Below, piece after piece: positions 36,392 through 49,000 of a stretch of 64,000 nt of DNA. Source of the stretch: Cytidiella melzeri (taxonomy: Eukaryota; Basidiomycota; Agaricomycetes; Polyporales; Irpicaceae); the NCBI GenBank assembly GCA_022592445.1, contig JABYQR010000011.1, forward strand, positions 186,001-250,000, written 5' to 3'. The notes beneath the pieces are model-generated. The model had not been told where the DNA came from. It saw only the letters and a program-made list of their open reading frames with translations, and made no database searches. Position 1 is the stretch's first letter. Each line of letters opens with the position of its first letter. Position numbers and translations under genes: made by a program.

Positions 36392-37090
36392 GCAGCGAGA
36401 AAAGCCCAAGCGTTGTTTGCAACGTCCATTGCCAGGGCCGCAGTGTTCTTGTCGCAGTTTCCCTCAGTGCTTGTGCATGTGCTTAAAGCTAGCGTTGGGA
36501 GTTGCTCTTTCTGCTCGGCGAGAGTGATTCAAAGGCCTGCTGTCGTTTTACTCTCTAACTCCCTTAAGCGCCATTGATTGGGCATAATTGTTACATCCTA
36601 GGTATTTTAGGATGCAGGGAACTTTTTCTTTACTTTACTTACGGTCTTTGACTCCAATGCTTGGGTAAAGCTCTCGCGGACTTTGGATATACGGTACCTT
36701 TTTCGTTGTATACCATGGCTGTTGTAGCCAGAATGAAATTTCTTCTCATATACCCTATAACGACAGAAACGGCAGCTTTTGTGAGACGGCGACGTGACCG
36801 TCGTACTTTGCCCCGTGGATGTGTGTTTCAGCCCGCTGGACTGTTGCTGTGCTACTCTGTGTTGTAGCTGCGCGTGGACGACTTTCGGACGAGGATATAT
36901 CTGCTCATTTCTCACATCGCACGGATCGACGGCCATGTGGGCAGTCGAGCAGGAACAACAGCATGGTATGTAAGATGAAGGACGTTGTCAAGATACAAGA
37001 TCAGCCTAGAACAGATGGTCGATAGAGAACAACGTCTGTTGGACAAGGAAACGATGGACAGTTGGTAGAGGATGGCTCTTCAACGTTGTT
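36392..37090. other. Convergent intergenic region, no gene seen
   Basis: Seven hundred bases lie between the 3' ends of the cupredoxin (+) and CBF5 (-) genes. I see no conserved frame or RNA gene. The region is neutral in composition. Confidence 0.4.
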
Positions 37091-38880
37091 TCATGATTCG
37101 CCGCCCAACGACTCTCGTGCCTTCTTTTCTTTCTTCAGCCGTTTCCGCTCCCGTCGAGCCTCGTCGTCTTCCTCTGCACCGTCCTTTTCTGCCTTTTCAG
37201 CAGCCTTTTTCTCCTTCTTCAGCCGCTTACGTTCCGCCTTGGCAGCCTCGTCTTCATCCTCTGCCTTGTTGTCCACTACCATCGCTACATCTCCGTCCGC
37301 CTCATTGACCTCGGATTTTCTTTTGCGTTTCTTCTCCTTGTCTTTTGACGAACCTGATGGAACTGAAGGCTCAATCGCAGCCGCCGCGGGGGCGGTAGCA
37401 GGAACCGTCGAAGGACCAGCAGCGTTTCCCTGCGTCCATTGTCAAAACACACACGAACTAATAAGACCCCATTCATTGCGTACCTCACGCGAATAATCCA
37501 CATAATCCTTGCTCCATTCCGCTGGCGTAGCATCGGTCTTCTCACCGTACTTGCCCAGCTTGCCGTCCTTAATGAGCTTTTTCTTCTCCAGCGCCTTCGG
37601 GCCAAGTCCCCACCTTCGCGGGTAGGTGTCCCGCTCCATGATGCATCGTTTGACTTTCGCCACGACGCCGTGGTCGCACGTCGCGAGCTCTACAGTAGAC
37701 ATCTGTGCGATGGCAAGGGCAATAGCTTCGCCTTTGGTGGTCATGAGGACTATTTCCTCATTGATTGCGATGTCGGCTTCGTAGCGGAGTAAACCTGGGA
37801 TCATGAGCTTAGCTCCGTAGCAGACTGCATTGACAGCACTATCTTTCACGACGACGCGCTTGTATCCTACTAGAAGTGACTCGAGAGGCCTTATGACACG
37901 ACGCAGATACGATTCTGTGTAAGAAATGAGATATGGGGGTGAAGAGGAGGTGAGGAGAAGTTTAACGTACCGTCTCGCGTGTTGTCATACGTCCATTGAG
38001 CATCGAGTACGTCGTGCATGGTGACCATGTCATCGTTTTCACTCAAGGCCCCACTGCGAACGCGTCGGAGCTCCTGCATGTGACCACCGACACCGAGCAA
38101 CAAACCGAGATGCACACATAGAGTACGAATGTACGTGCCAGCTTCACACGAGACCCAGAACACAGCAAGGTTCCGCTTCTCGTCAAACTCGAGTAGTTTC
38201 GACTCATAAATTGTTCTTATACGCAGCTGACGCTTGACGGCTGAGATGAGTGGTGGGCGTTGGAAGAGGGCACCTGTGAGTGTTTGGATGGCGCGAGGGA
38301 GGGCGGAGGGGCTTGCAAGGTCACTGTGCAGACGAAGAACAGCAACGTACTCCTTTCCTGTAGAAAGAGCACAATGTGGTCAATAGACTGTTCGAGCACC
38401 ATATTTGCTCTGTGTACTCACCTGCACCCTGTTGAGACTTGACAAGCCTCGTTGCGCGGTCAATGCAAACAATAAGGCAGCCAGTAACTTTTGGATCCAA
38501 AGTACCGCTGTGACCGGTTTTCTCCACACGAAGTATACGCCTCAGCCATGCGACGACTTCATGAGAGGAGGGGTTTGACGGTTTGTCCAAGTTGATAACG
38601 CCGGACCTGACTGCCGTCAGCTACGACAGAGAGCGCTGCAAGACTAGCGAACATACTTGACATAGGTGACAATATCTCGCTTCAAAGGGCTGCAACCAGT
38701 CGGTATTGGAGTGAAATGGCTGGACCTCACGAGGAGCTTGTCGTAGTTTTTAAGCAGGAGAGGCCATTGGGAGGTGTCCAACTTCGGTGGCTGGGTGTCC
38801 TCCGACTTGATAGTATAATCGCCTAATATTTGTGCAGATGCTACCTGGTGGTTAGTGAGTGGTTGCGCTCCTGGAGCCAT
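37091..38880 (-). CDS. CBF5: H/ACA ribonucleoprotein pseudouridine synthase (Cbf5/dyskerin)
   Basis: Cbf5 is the catalytic subunit of H/ACA snoRNPs and converts uridine to pseudouridine in rRNA and snRNA in the nucleolus. From ATG 38880 the protein reads [12 protein letters not shown], then [20 protein letters not shown] and, after an intron, [20 protein letters not shown]. The catalytic block is [20 protein letters not shown], with the conserved Asp. Further matches are [40 protein letters not shown] and [18 protein letters not shown]. The PUA domain follows ([34 protein letters not shown]). The C-terminus has the Lys/Glu-rich tail (repeated [11 protein letters not shown]) typical of fungal Cbf5. 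The gene is split into about six exons and stops at TGA 37091-37093. No snoRNA was evident in its introns. It diverges from RPL22. Confidence 0.95.
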
Positions 38881-39164
38881 GGCCGTCAACGAAGAGGAGG
38901 ACTTTTACCAGCCTGGTTCTGGACCTGGCTGAAAACTTAGGAATTCAATAATATTACTGCCATCAATCTCGATATCTGGGATGCGTGAGAACAGAGCCCA
39001 AATCTGGGTGGTTTGCGCTCCTGGCGTCCAAATGAGGCGTGGGAGACCGATGCGGGCAACTGTACAGTACAACGGCCAGACGCCAGAATTATTGATTGCA
39101 TCGTCCCGCCCATCCTCAAGACCACTCGCCGCAAGATCGCCGCTCTCGCCTCTCATACATCACC
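38881..39164. promoter_or_regulatory. Shared CBF5/RPL22 upstream region
   Basis: This 284-bp gap separates the start codons of two ribosome-biogenesis genes transcribed in opposite directions. It must hold both promoters and leaders. An 83-codon minus frame runs through it but shows no family features. Confidence 0.5.
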
Positions 39165-39776
39165 ATGGTCAGTCACCAGTAACGCTTTGCTGAGCCATCT
39201 TCTCAGTAGGCTTACGCTGGGTCTCCTTTCGTCTGTCTATGTAGGTCAAGGCTGCCGCTGGAAAGTCCTCTGCTACCAAGCACAAGTTCGTTGTTGACTA
39301 CTCTCGCCCCGCGGGCGACGGTGTCTTCGACGGTGCTGCCTTTGAGAAGTACCTCCACGATCGCATCAAGGTCGATGGCAAGCCTGGTCAGCTCGGTGAA
39401 AATGTCAAGATCACTCGCAATGGTCAGTGTCGTTTCCGGTTGGTGGGCTGTACGCAAGTTTCGCTGATCCTTCCTTGTGTAGGCGACACCAATGTCACGG
39501 TCACTTCGAGCATCCCCCTGTCGAAGCGTTACCTCAAGTACCTCACCAAAAAGTTCCTCAAGAAGAACTCACTCCGTGACTGGATTCGGTTAGTCCTCTG
39601 GATTCATATGTTCAATGCAATGTTCACGAGACAACGCAGCGTTGTTGCATCCTCAAAAGACTCTTATGAGCTCCGATTCTACAACATCCAGTACGTGCCA
39701 CGATACTTCTTCACCATGATCGTTATGAACTTAAACGATCTACAGGACTGATGGTGCCGACGAGGAGGAGGACTAA
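39165..39776 (+). CDS. RPL22: 60S ribosomal protein L22 (eL22)
   Basis: eL22 is a component of the large cytosolic ribosomal subunit. Five exons (39165-39167, 39245-39422, 39483-39588, 39640-39690, 39746-39776) encode 122 residues. The first coding exon is the ATG alone. The next resumes VKAAAGKSSATKHKFVVDYS, followed by DRIKVDGKPGQLGENVKI, NVTVTSSIPLSKRYLKYLTK and SLRDWIRVVASSKDSYELRF. The acidic end is DGADEEED, as in fungal eL22. A first intron right after or near the ATG is common in ribosomal protein genes. Confidence 0.95.
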
Positions 39777-39926
39777 GCTACTCTCCTCCATACTGTTTCC
39801 TTTACTCTCTTCGATGTAATACCCGGTCTGTAGGTTACTTCATGCAATACCAATGTGTGGTTGCACTTTATTGTTATGAATACTAGATGTACAGTATATT
39901 GGACTTCATCGTTATATTGCATGGCG

Positions 39927-42900
39927 CTATACCAATCGACGATTCATGACCAAGGTGATGTACTCCTGCTTCTTCTCCTCTGTCTTAGGCTTCACCTTCC
40001 CCAACACCAGCATCGCTAAATCTTGCCAAGCAGTCTGTGCGTCTCCCAGACGTTCACCTCTACAACGCGAAGCCAGGATAGTCCCAATATGATTTCGCAA
40101 ATACTTGAGTGCGACGCTGGTCTTAGGTTCTACGCGGAATCTGACTTTACGGTCCACGATGACAATGTCGGCCATAAGCTACAATCAAATCGTCAAGATA
40201 TATCCACTGCGCGTTCATTCTCATATATGTTTACCTTGAACTCGGCATCTCCACAGAGCAACACTAGCGAAAGGTCGTCCACTGGGCCCGTCTCCCATGC
40301 GTATGTCCGTTTGGATTGCCTGACACAAGTCCCATGTGAATGTGGTATATATCTGCGTGCCGAGTCACTCACATGATCGTAAAGTAACTGAGGTAGTTGA
40401 CACCAAAGTCGCGCGGCTTGCGGCCGAAGTTGACGGAAGACGGGTGAAGAGCAACTGCTAGGTTGTTCGTTATAGTGACCAACTTGTCTTCGCCATCCTT
40501 CCCAGCTACGACGGACAGTAGTTTCGGGTACAGGCCAGCCGCTAGAGCTGCATTTATAAGAGGGAAAGTTGACGAGTCCTGGTCGTATTCCGGAGGAACT
40601 GTGACGAAGCGCACTCGAGTTCGACTCCCAAAGCGAGCACTAGATCAAGATAGGTAAGGAAGGGCGGATGTCTGCATCATAGCAAAGTAGCGCACCGATT
40701 CAGCTCTGATATCACTGAACGGTCCACTCTGATGAAGGATGAGTCAATGAGGTATCTGTCGCACCATGTCAGCGTGTAGTTTCATCGTGTCGATGTCGTC
40801 CGTTACCCTAAAAACTGCTGTCGCAGTTCCTCAATCTGCTGAAGGTTCTGAATTTATAAGCACAGCGGTTTGTGCATAAAAGCACATTGCGCTCACCTGA
40901 TGGCTGAGAAAGTTGTCTCTGCAGAACTTGCGTACAACCAACGGACCGTGGGCGCATGCCGATCTCCAGCTAGAGAATGCTTGGTGTATCGTCAAGAAGT
41001 CCGAATTCTCTGTACTTATAATTGAGTATTGCCAAACGGTGCTAATAGGAGACATATGACCATACCAAGTCTAAAAGACACTTTTTGTCTGTGAGCTTCG
41101 TGCTGTTTGCCGAAGGGTACCAGGAACGGAGACTTGGAGTTCAATGCTGCTGCGATCGTGAGCGCCGGGTCCAAGCAACGAAGGACAGTCGCAACCAACA
41201 AGAACTTTCCAAGGTGGACGTCAGTTGGTAATTTGCTGAGCAGCCGCCCCATTGGCGTAATGTCCTCTGTCGACGTGAGAGCTCCGACTTCTACCAAAGC
41301 CGAAACAGCTCTTTGGACGTTGATTGAGGATGGTGGATCCATTGCGCTCGAGAGCACATCTTCAATCGAACTCCCCAACTTGATCTTCATGATTTTGATC
41401 CTCAACGCTAGGTCACTTAGGCTGAGACGCATCATCTCTGGGTCTGGATGGTCAGCGAGCTATGTAAACAATAAGTCAGCTATATCTCTGGCATGGCTAA
41501 TAAAAGTTATTACCTTGGTGTCATATCGGGACTTGGTGAATAAATGGAAGCATAAGCCGGATTGGACACGTCCCGCTCTTCCACGGCGTTGCTTGGCATT
41601 ACTCTTCGCTACGTATGTTTCCACCAGTCTGCTGAGCTGACGTTTCTCATCGAAACTATGCACGCCATGAGGTATGCACACGCTGGAGGGGCTTTTACTA
41701 CTCACCGCATCTCCCTCTGGTGGCCAGTGTCGATCACACACGTGATGTCAGGAATGGTAATACCAGTTTCAGCAATATTCGTAGCTGTAGGTGTAGGTCA
41801 GCACAAAAAGAACACCATTATACTGAGATAGAAGGAGCACCGATGACAATCTTGCGCACACCCGGCGGCGGGATGTCGAAGACAGCCGCCTGTTGTTCAC
41901 TTGCAATACTTGAGTGTAGCGGGTGGATCTTGAAGAGTTCTTCACTGGAGAAAGCGGGATGATCTGATAGATGCTCGTGGAGGCGCCGTATTTCCCCCAT
42001 TCCTGGCATGAAAATAAGGACAGCAGACGAAAAGAACTGGTAGGGCGAAGAAGGATCCAGACAAATAACCTCCAGAAGCCGGATGATCAGCTCGTATGGA
42101 ACCAGACGTTCGTCCAAAAGGTTGATGGTAGTAGCCGTCGAAGGTGAGTACTGCCTTCCAAGCTTGGTCTTTTCGTCAACAACGGTGGTGTCATCGTCTT
42201 CGTCGTCTACGTCGTCCTCGACAACTGTGGTGTCCTCTGACCAATCGACCTGCTGCTGCTTCGCACGATCCGTTGAATTCACCTGTTGCTTCGCACGAGT
42301 ATACTTGTCATTGCCTGCTGAGAAATTACTCCGCATATTCCTAGTATTATGAAAGAGCCATACCTCGTAGTGCGTAAGGAGAGGACTCGTTGATCTTCCA
42401 TTTGACCAGTTCCACTGCATCTTCAAGATACTTGACATCGACAGGGAAAGTTCTCCCCGGGACTTGCATTACAGGGCACCCATCGAGATAGTTTGATATC
42501 TTGTCTGCATCGAGTGTTGCAGACATGAGCACTACTCTGACGATGCAGAAGGTGAGATGAGGTTTGAAAGAATGACGCAGGTAGCGTACTTCAAGTCTGG
42601 TCGTTGCTTCAAGAGGGATTTGAGTACGATCAGCATAAAGTCGGACTCAATCGTTCGTTCGTGGACCTTCATGAACAGTCAGTTACACTTCCAATCGTCT
42701 CAAAACACACGATGACGGCCTCACCTCGTCTATTATGATGTGCTAGGTAATTGCACAAGTCAGAAATCACCAGACAATATCACAGAGAGCATTCGTACAG
42801 TGATTTCGTCGAAAGCGGTCCCCTTACCGCCTGGGCCACTTCCGCTTTCCAGCATACGCAGTGCGATGCCGTTGGTAACGTAGGCTAATCGAGTTGTCCG

Positions 42901-45450
42901 CGAGGTATTACTCTCGAGCCGAATCGAGTAGCCCACGATAGAGCCTAGTGTTCCAACAGCCCCAGGCGGTTCTCCCATCTCTTGTGAAACTCGCTGGGCC
43001 AACGATATGGCGGAGATCCGACGTGGTTCTGTGCAGTAGATTTTGCAATGTTTCCCTTGGGACAGCTGGTGTTCCAGTATAAACGCAGGAAGTTGAGTTG
43101 ATTTTCCACTGGAATCGCGAATGTGATCAATAGCAACGTCCTGATTGGGTGTTCGTGCACACACCATCCAGTCTCTCCACTCAGCACTAATATTTGATTG
43201 GCGTCGAGTGTACTGACGATCTGGTTCCTGTATGCCGCAATGGGTAGCTTGTTGCGTTGCTCCTGTGACGAAATGAGTGTTAGAGCGATATCTGATGAAT
43301 GTTTTCTATGACGGACTAGCATCTCTTGGTAAGGCCGACTAGCTTGACGAGCTTCAAATTCGGCAATAATCTGCTCAGCGGTCAGTTCCTGCTGCGTAAA
43401 CGGACGATTATAGCCGCGATCGTTGGCTCCGGAGACTTCTTTGCCACCCTTTCTGTATGTCTACAATTGTTCAAATAATCAGTTGCGCGCTCTACAGGAT
43501 CGATCAAGTACCTTGTAGTCCATAATCTTCGCGTCAAGAATAGACTTCAGCTTCAACCAAATTGCCCGGTTCGTTGCATCATCATTATTTTTCCGCTTTT
43601 CTTCCAGCTCTTCCCATAGATCGCGGAATACTGGCGGCAGCAATCTGAACGAAGTGGCGTTGCTCGCAGCTGCAGTGGCGCCAACCGCGAAGCCGGGAGT
43701 CGGAGAGAATGTCAAAGCGTGAAGTGCGACCGTCGCAATGTACTGCTCGGCCTGATTCTCGTCGTGGCATGCCACGTCTTCCATTGTCCACTCACTGAAC
43801 CCATCGCGGTAACGATCCCAAACGATCTTCAAGGCCGCCCGTTTGACCCTGCTATGTCCTGATATCGGGCGGAATTCTATCAGGGAATAACGGTCTAGTT
43901 TGTTAACGGTTTCCTGAAGCAAGACACGAGGCGTGCGGCCAGACCAGTGTTTGGGAAGAGGGAGGTCACGAACACGGACAGTAGTCCCATGATTCGTAAC
44001 TTCGGTCGTGGGCATCTCCTGCAAAAGGCCCAGGAATCCTCCGGCATCTTCATCGTCGGAAGCGTCGTCGAAAACGTCCCGTTGGGATGCCGCTGGTCCG
44101 GGGGAAGCCGTAGGTGAAGGAGGTTTGGGGGCCTTGACGGTTTCCTGTTTCTCCGCCTCGCGATGTGGCTTCGTTTCTCTGAGCCGCGCTTCGAGGAATT
44201 TGTCATAAACCTTCTGACGCTCTTGTCGATACGCATCCTCAGCTTCCCTTGCGTCAAATAGGTATTTCTGCTGAATTTCTCCCAGCCTTTGTTGTAATTT
44301 GTGGAGGAATGTAGTGTCATGAGTCTTTGTGGACTTACGATCGGTCGTCAGCTCAGCTATCCTCAGCTTAAGCTTCACGTAAGACATGGTTAGATCGTCG
44401 TCAGATGAGTCCAAATCTAACGAGGATGACAGCGGTGTTCCCGCACCAGACATTACACTCGACTGGGTCAAAGGAGGAGTAGAGGGGAGTGAAGATGATG
44501 GAATCGAAGATGATGGGATGAACGCTGGGGCGCATGCGTTCAATCGAGATGCGCTTTTTGAAGGAGCGGGTTTGGAGGAGCGTCGAGTAGATGCAGATTC
44601 CTTGGGCGGTGGAAGCGGTATCTTCGGCTCCTTTTTAGGATTCAATCCTTGAAACAGTGTTTTCAGTGAAGTCATACCATCGATGTCTCGCTTGCGTACC
44701 TGATAGCTTGAGCAATTCTGCCGCAGAGCAATGTGTGTGTAACTGTGATGAATGCATGAGACCCTCCTATACACGGTTTAGCAAGTAAGGGCTCGAACCC
44801 AATCAAAAGCCTCTCCTAGTTCTATCCCAGGAATAGAACTCAAGCACTTCTCAACAGTGTCTTCGGTAAATCCTAGTCTTCTCAGAACTCCGTACGTGGC
44901 GGCCATGCGTGGAATCAACTTTTCTTGAGATTCATCCAGAGTATCATTGTACACCTTGGACTGATTCGGGTTATTACAACTCTCGCCAGAGGAAAGAGAT
45001 ATTCCGAACCTGTGTTTCAGTCAGTGCTAGGTCAAGGATCTGGTCAACATATGCGCTGTCCAACTCTAGCAAAGGTAGTGTATCCGCAAAACGTCTCTCT
45101 TGCTCGATCGTCTACCAAGAAACACATCAATGTCAGCAGCTGGGACATGACTTCCAACGAATATAAAACACCTTTACTGATCGAGCAACGTCTTTTTCCA
45201 CGCGATCTTGAAACTTGTCAACGAGTTCTTGTAGAGCTTGTTCCTGTGGGTCTGGTGGATCAGCAGCAATATGTTTCGTGTCCGTTGCCTCAAGTCCATC
45301 CGCTCCCGGTGCAGCAGACTGCTGTACGTCTGATGCCAGTGGAGTTGTGTCCTCTTCAGGCTCGGGTTCTGGTACTACCTTCTTCGCCACCGAAGTGGTA
45401 GCAAAACCTCGAACGACTGGTTTTAGCTGAGATTTCTTCTTTTTTGCCAT
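39927..45450 (-). CDS. DExH-box RNA helicase of the DHX29/Ucp12/YLR419W type
   Basis: From ATG 45450 ([15 protein letters not shown]) the protein runs through more than ten exons to TAG at 39927. The N-terminal half has an acidic stretch and coiled-coil-like segments. A UBA-like segment lies near 44800-44890 ([20 protein letters not shown]), as in S. pombe Ucp12. Helicase motifs follow: motif I GETG-C-GKST formed across an intron (about 43090-43180), [19 protein letters not shown] (Ia), motif II IIIDEVHERT across an intron (about 42660-42750), motif [13 protein letters not shown], and [16 protein letters not shown] motifs near 41760. The helicase-associated domain (about 41435-41020) and C-terminal OB-fold (40614-39927) complete the DEAH architecture. 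DHX29 relatives assist scanning of structured 5' leaders. The motif II form is DEVH. I could not resolve every exon border. Confidence 0.87.
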
Positions 45451-46022
45451 AGCTAATGATGATTCCTTGCGTGGAATATGTACGCTGTCGGATGCGCGGG
45501 GACGAAAGTGATAAGTAGTTGGTGGCAGCGGATTGCAATTTGGGCAATCCGGATTCAGCTCAGCGATGCGCGGTTCAGAGGGTTGTGGTGGGAGGATGCT
45601 GGAGTTTCGTATGAGAGCACATAAACGTAAGTTTCGGTCCTAGTCATTCTTGATGAACAAATTTAAGTGCATTGATAGACTCAGAAAGAGCACCGAGTCA
45701 AACTTTGGCGGAGACGGATCTCAGAGAGCATCAATTGATGCGCACTCACCTCCAGATACAGCAAACAAGCTAGAACGTGCCCGGTGACTATGTTTCTGCG
45801 CCCTCCCAGTCGGTGAGCTACGATCTGCGGTCGACTCGCAGTCGACAAGAGCTGCGAGCAATGATCAATATTACAAACAGCATGCGAGGATCTAATGTAA
45901 CAGTACAAACAATTAGCTCTATGCCAATCCCAAGGTATCAAGGTCCGGATACGGTTTACATATGCATCGACAGCTAAGACATCAAAACAAAATAGACCAC
46001 ACATCATGAGCACTGAGGTATG
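45451..46022. other. Intergenic between two minus-strand genes
   Basis: About 570 bp: leader and promoter of the helicase gene next to 45451, and the 3' flank of INO80 near 46022. No gene was recognised. Confidence 0.4.
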
Positions 46023-49000
46023 CTACATTTCATGCTCTGCTGCAGCAGCGCCTCGTTTCCTTCCCGGTTTTGGACCAGGCTTACGTCCCCTGCGAGCACC
46101 TGTGCCGTCTCCTCTGCCCTTCTTACGACCAGACGGCACAGGTGTTCCTTCATCATCGAGCTCCTGTATGCTCGCTCCTCCAGCAGTCCCGGCTCCTGAA
46201 TGTCCAAAGAACTCGTCGCCCTCTTCATTCCACAGGTCTCTAGCCACAGCATCACCCGCGTCATGAAGCCCAGCTGGTTTCTTGCCGTTCTTCTTGGCCG
46301 AATTGGTATTGTTGCTGTCTAGGTTGGCGAGCTGATCTTCGTTGAGGAGCAGCTGCACAATTTCACTCGGCTTCGTCACGTCAGTAAAGTTCTTGTTGCC
46401 CACGACGATGTCTTGTACCTGATGAAGAAAACGTTGAGTGAGAGAACATAAAGTTAGACGCCACGGGGCTTACATCTTTCTTGACCCGCGCCAATTGGAC
46501 GATACGTTCGTCGATCGTTCCCTTTGTGACAAGTCGATATACCGTAACTTGACGAGTTTGACCAAGCCGATGAGCACGATCCATGGCTTGAGCATCATTA
46601 GAAGGATTCCAATCATGGTCATAAAAAACGACCGTATCAGCAGCCGTAAGATTGATTCCGAGACCTCCTGCACGAGTACTGAGCAAGAAGACGAAAATAT
46701 CCGGCCTATGGCAACCAGTCAGCAACCTTGCTAACCTCATACAGGTTGATACTTGCCTCGTTTGCCACTCCATGACCATATCCCGTCTATCTTCCAATTT
46801 GGACGATCCATCCAGACGAAGATACTTGTATTGGCGATAAACGAGGTACTCCTCCATCAAGTCCATCATGCGGGTCATCTGGAAGTAAATCAAAACTTTG
46901 TGATCTTCTGCCTTCAACTCGTGCAAGAGCCTGTCTAGTCGAGCCAATTTTGCAGAGTCGTAGATCAGTCGTTTGGCTTCCGGTACGTGTATGGGTGGGG
47001 TGGGTAGTTGGTCAACAGGAGAAGCGTAGAGGAGGCCTGCGGCAGGCACTCCGGGAAGACGCTGACTAAACACGCTGCATGCGTCCTCGGATTCTCGCAG
47101 CTCTGTAGGAAGACCATACAGCACAGCAGACTCGACCGGCGCATCCAGGATGCCGCTTTGGTGCTCCAGAAAATTTCTGTTCGTGCAGTACAAAGCTATA
47201 GGCGGAGCGACTACCGGAGGAATATACCAGTGGAACCCTGATCGAGACAGACACGAGGTCGCCCAAGCGGAACTAGCGATCGTGTCGAGACTTGGCAAAC
47301 CTTCAGCGCGCTCGCAGGTCTGCAGTGACAGTGGTAACACAGAATATGCACCAGCCTGCAAGCTGGCAGCAAAGAAAGAGTCCCTGAGAGCACGTTAGTT
47401 CATTTTCAGTCATTGAGAGTGCCATATACTCACGACTTATATGGTAGATCTGCCGTTAGCCTAGCTTCCCTCTCCGAGGAAGCGAGTCGACGTGGTATCA
47501 CGGGTGAGATATGAACACTGTGAGCTTCACTCGGAGACATGTCAATGAACCGGAGGAAAGAAAAAGAGGATGGCTCTAAAAAGGACATTCAGGAAAGCTA
47601 TATACACGATTGATAACTTGTCAACTTACGCTGTTCAAGTGATCGTTGTATCCAGTCCGTGGACCAGATGTTGTACAAAGTGGCCAAAGGACCATTATGG
47701 GGTTGAAGGGGCGATACTTCACGAGGGACATCGATGATACCTCCGTCATTATAGAGAAGACTCGGTATCTCGTACTCGATTGGGTTTCGAGTTGAGTACG
47801 GCAAATGAACAAAGTCTCCTTCGCGGTTGATTGGACCCGGTTTGCCGAATGTCGAAAACGAGAACGGTGCGACCACGTCGGCGCGTTCGAAAAGCTCTGG
47901 ATGGTTGCAGACCTAGGTGGTTATCCATCAGTAACGTCCAATAATCAAGAATGCACAAGACGGTACCTTTCGGAACTGCATCACCAAGTTCATCAAAGAC
48001 CTTGCCGAGTCAACATCACTCATGTTTGCCGCCTTTTCAAGCAGGTCAGCAATAGAGACATTGGCAAGCAGTGCCTTGTACAGCTTTCGCTGACGTGCAC
48101 TCAAATCCACGTAGATATCGATCTCAATCTATGGCGTGATAAGTCAGGAGAGTGAACGAACGAGCGGGCGAAGTACGAGATACCTTCTCGCTAAGCTCGT
48201 TTTGCACGTGACGCTTGACGCGACGCAGCATGAATGGTTTGAGGATCATGTGCAGGCGACGCAGTTGGTGCTCATTCAGCCTGCTACCCTTGTTCTCAGC
48301 CGCATTCTCAATGTCCTTTGAGAACCACTCGTTGAACTCGTCATGTGAGTCAAACAAACTTGGCATGATGAAGTGTAGCAAGGCCCATAGTTCTACGTGA
48401 CAGCATGAGCTGGGGCCTGGAAATCAGAAGGTGAAGGACCTTACCCTGCATGTTGTTCTGAATTGGGGTTCCGGTCAACAAGAGCCTGTTTCGACATTGA
48501 AAACCAAGGAGAGTCTTCCAGCGAGCACTGGAGGAGTTCTTTATGTTCTGCGCTTCGTCAAGGATCATATATTGCCATTTTACGCGCTGGAAGTACTGCT
48601 GATCTTGTGTGATCTACGTAAACAAAGGCCTTGGTTTCAATACTGGGAAAATATGAAGAGGAGGTGTACGCACCAACTGATAGCTGGTAATCAAAATATG
48701 GAAAGGGGCGTCTTCGTTGTAGGATATTTCCTTCTTCGACCAGAACTTACGCAAAGTAGCACGATCCTTGACGTTACCCCAGTATGGCAAGGCTTTCAGT
48801 TTCGGCACAAATCGACTGATCTCCTGCTGCCAATTGTGGAGTGTAGACGCTGGAGACACGACCAAGAACGGGCCCCAGATGTCGTGATGCTCCGCGAGGT
48901 ATGCAAGCAACGAGATAGATTGCACAGTCTATGGACGATCAAATCAGAGCTGCTGGGGAAGGACTCCAAGCATGTGTACAAACCTTGCCGAGACCCATTT

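Noticed and set aside
38905..39156. 83-codon frame in the CBF5/RPL22 gap
   Set aside because: It has no recognisable features and would sit across both promoters.
44780..44850. GGGTTCGAGCCC on the minus strand, like a tRNA B box
   Set aside because: No matching A box or cloverleaf fits upstream, and the stretch lies at the end of a coding exon of the DExH helicase.
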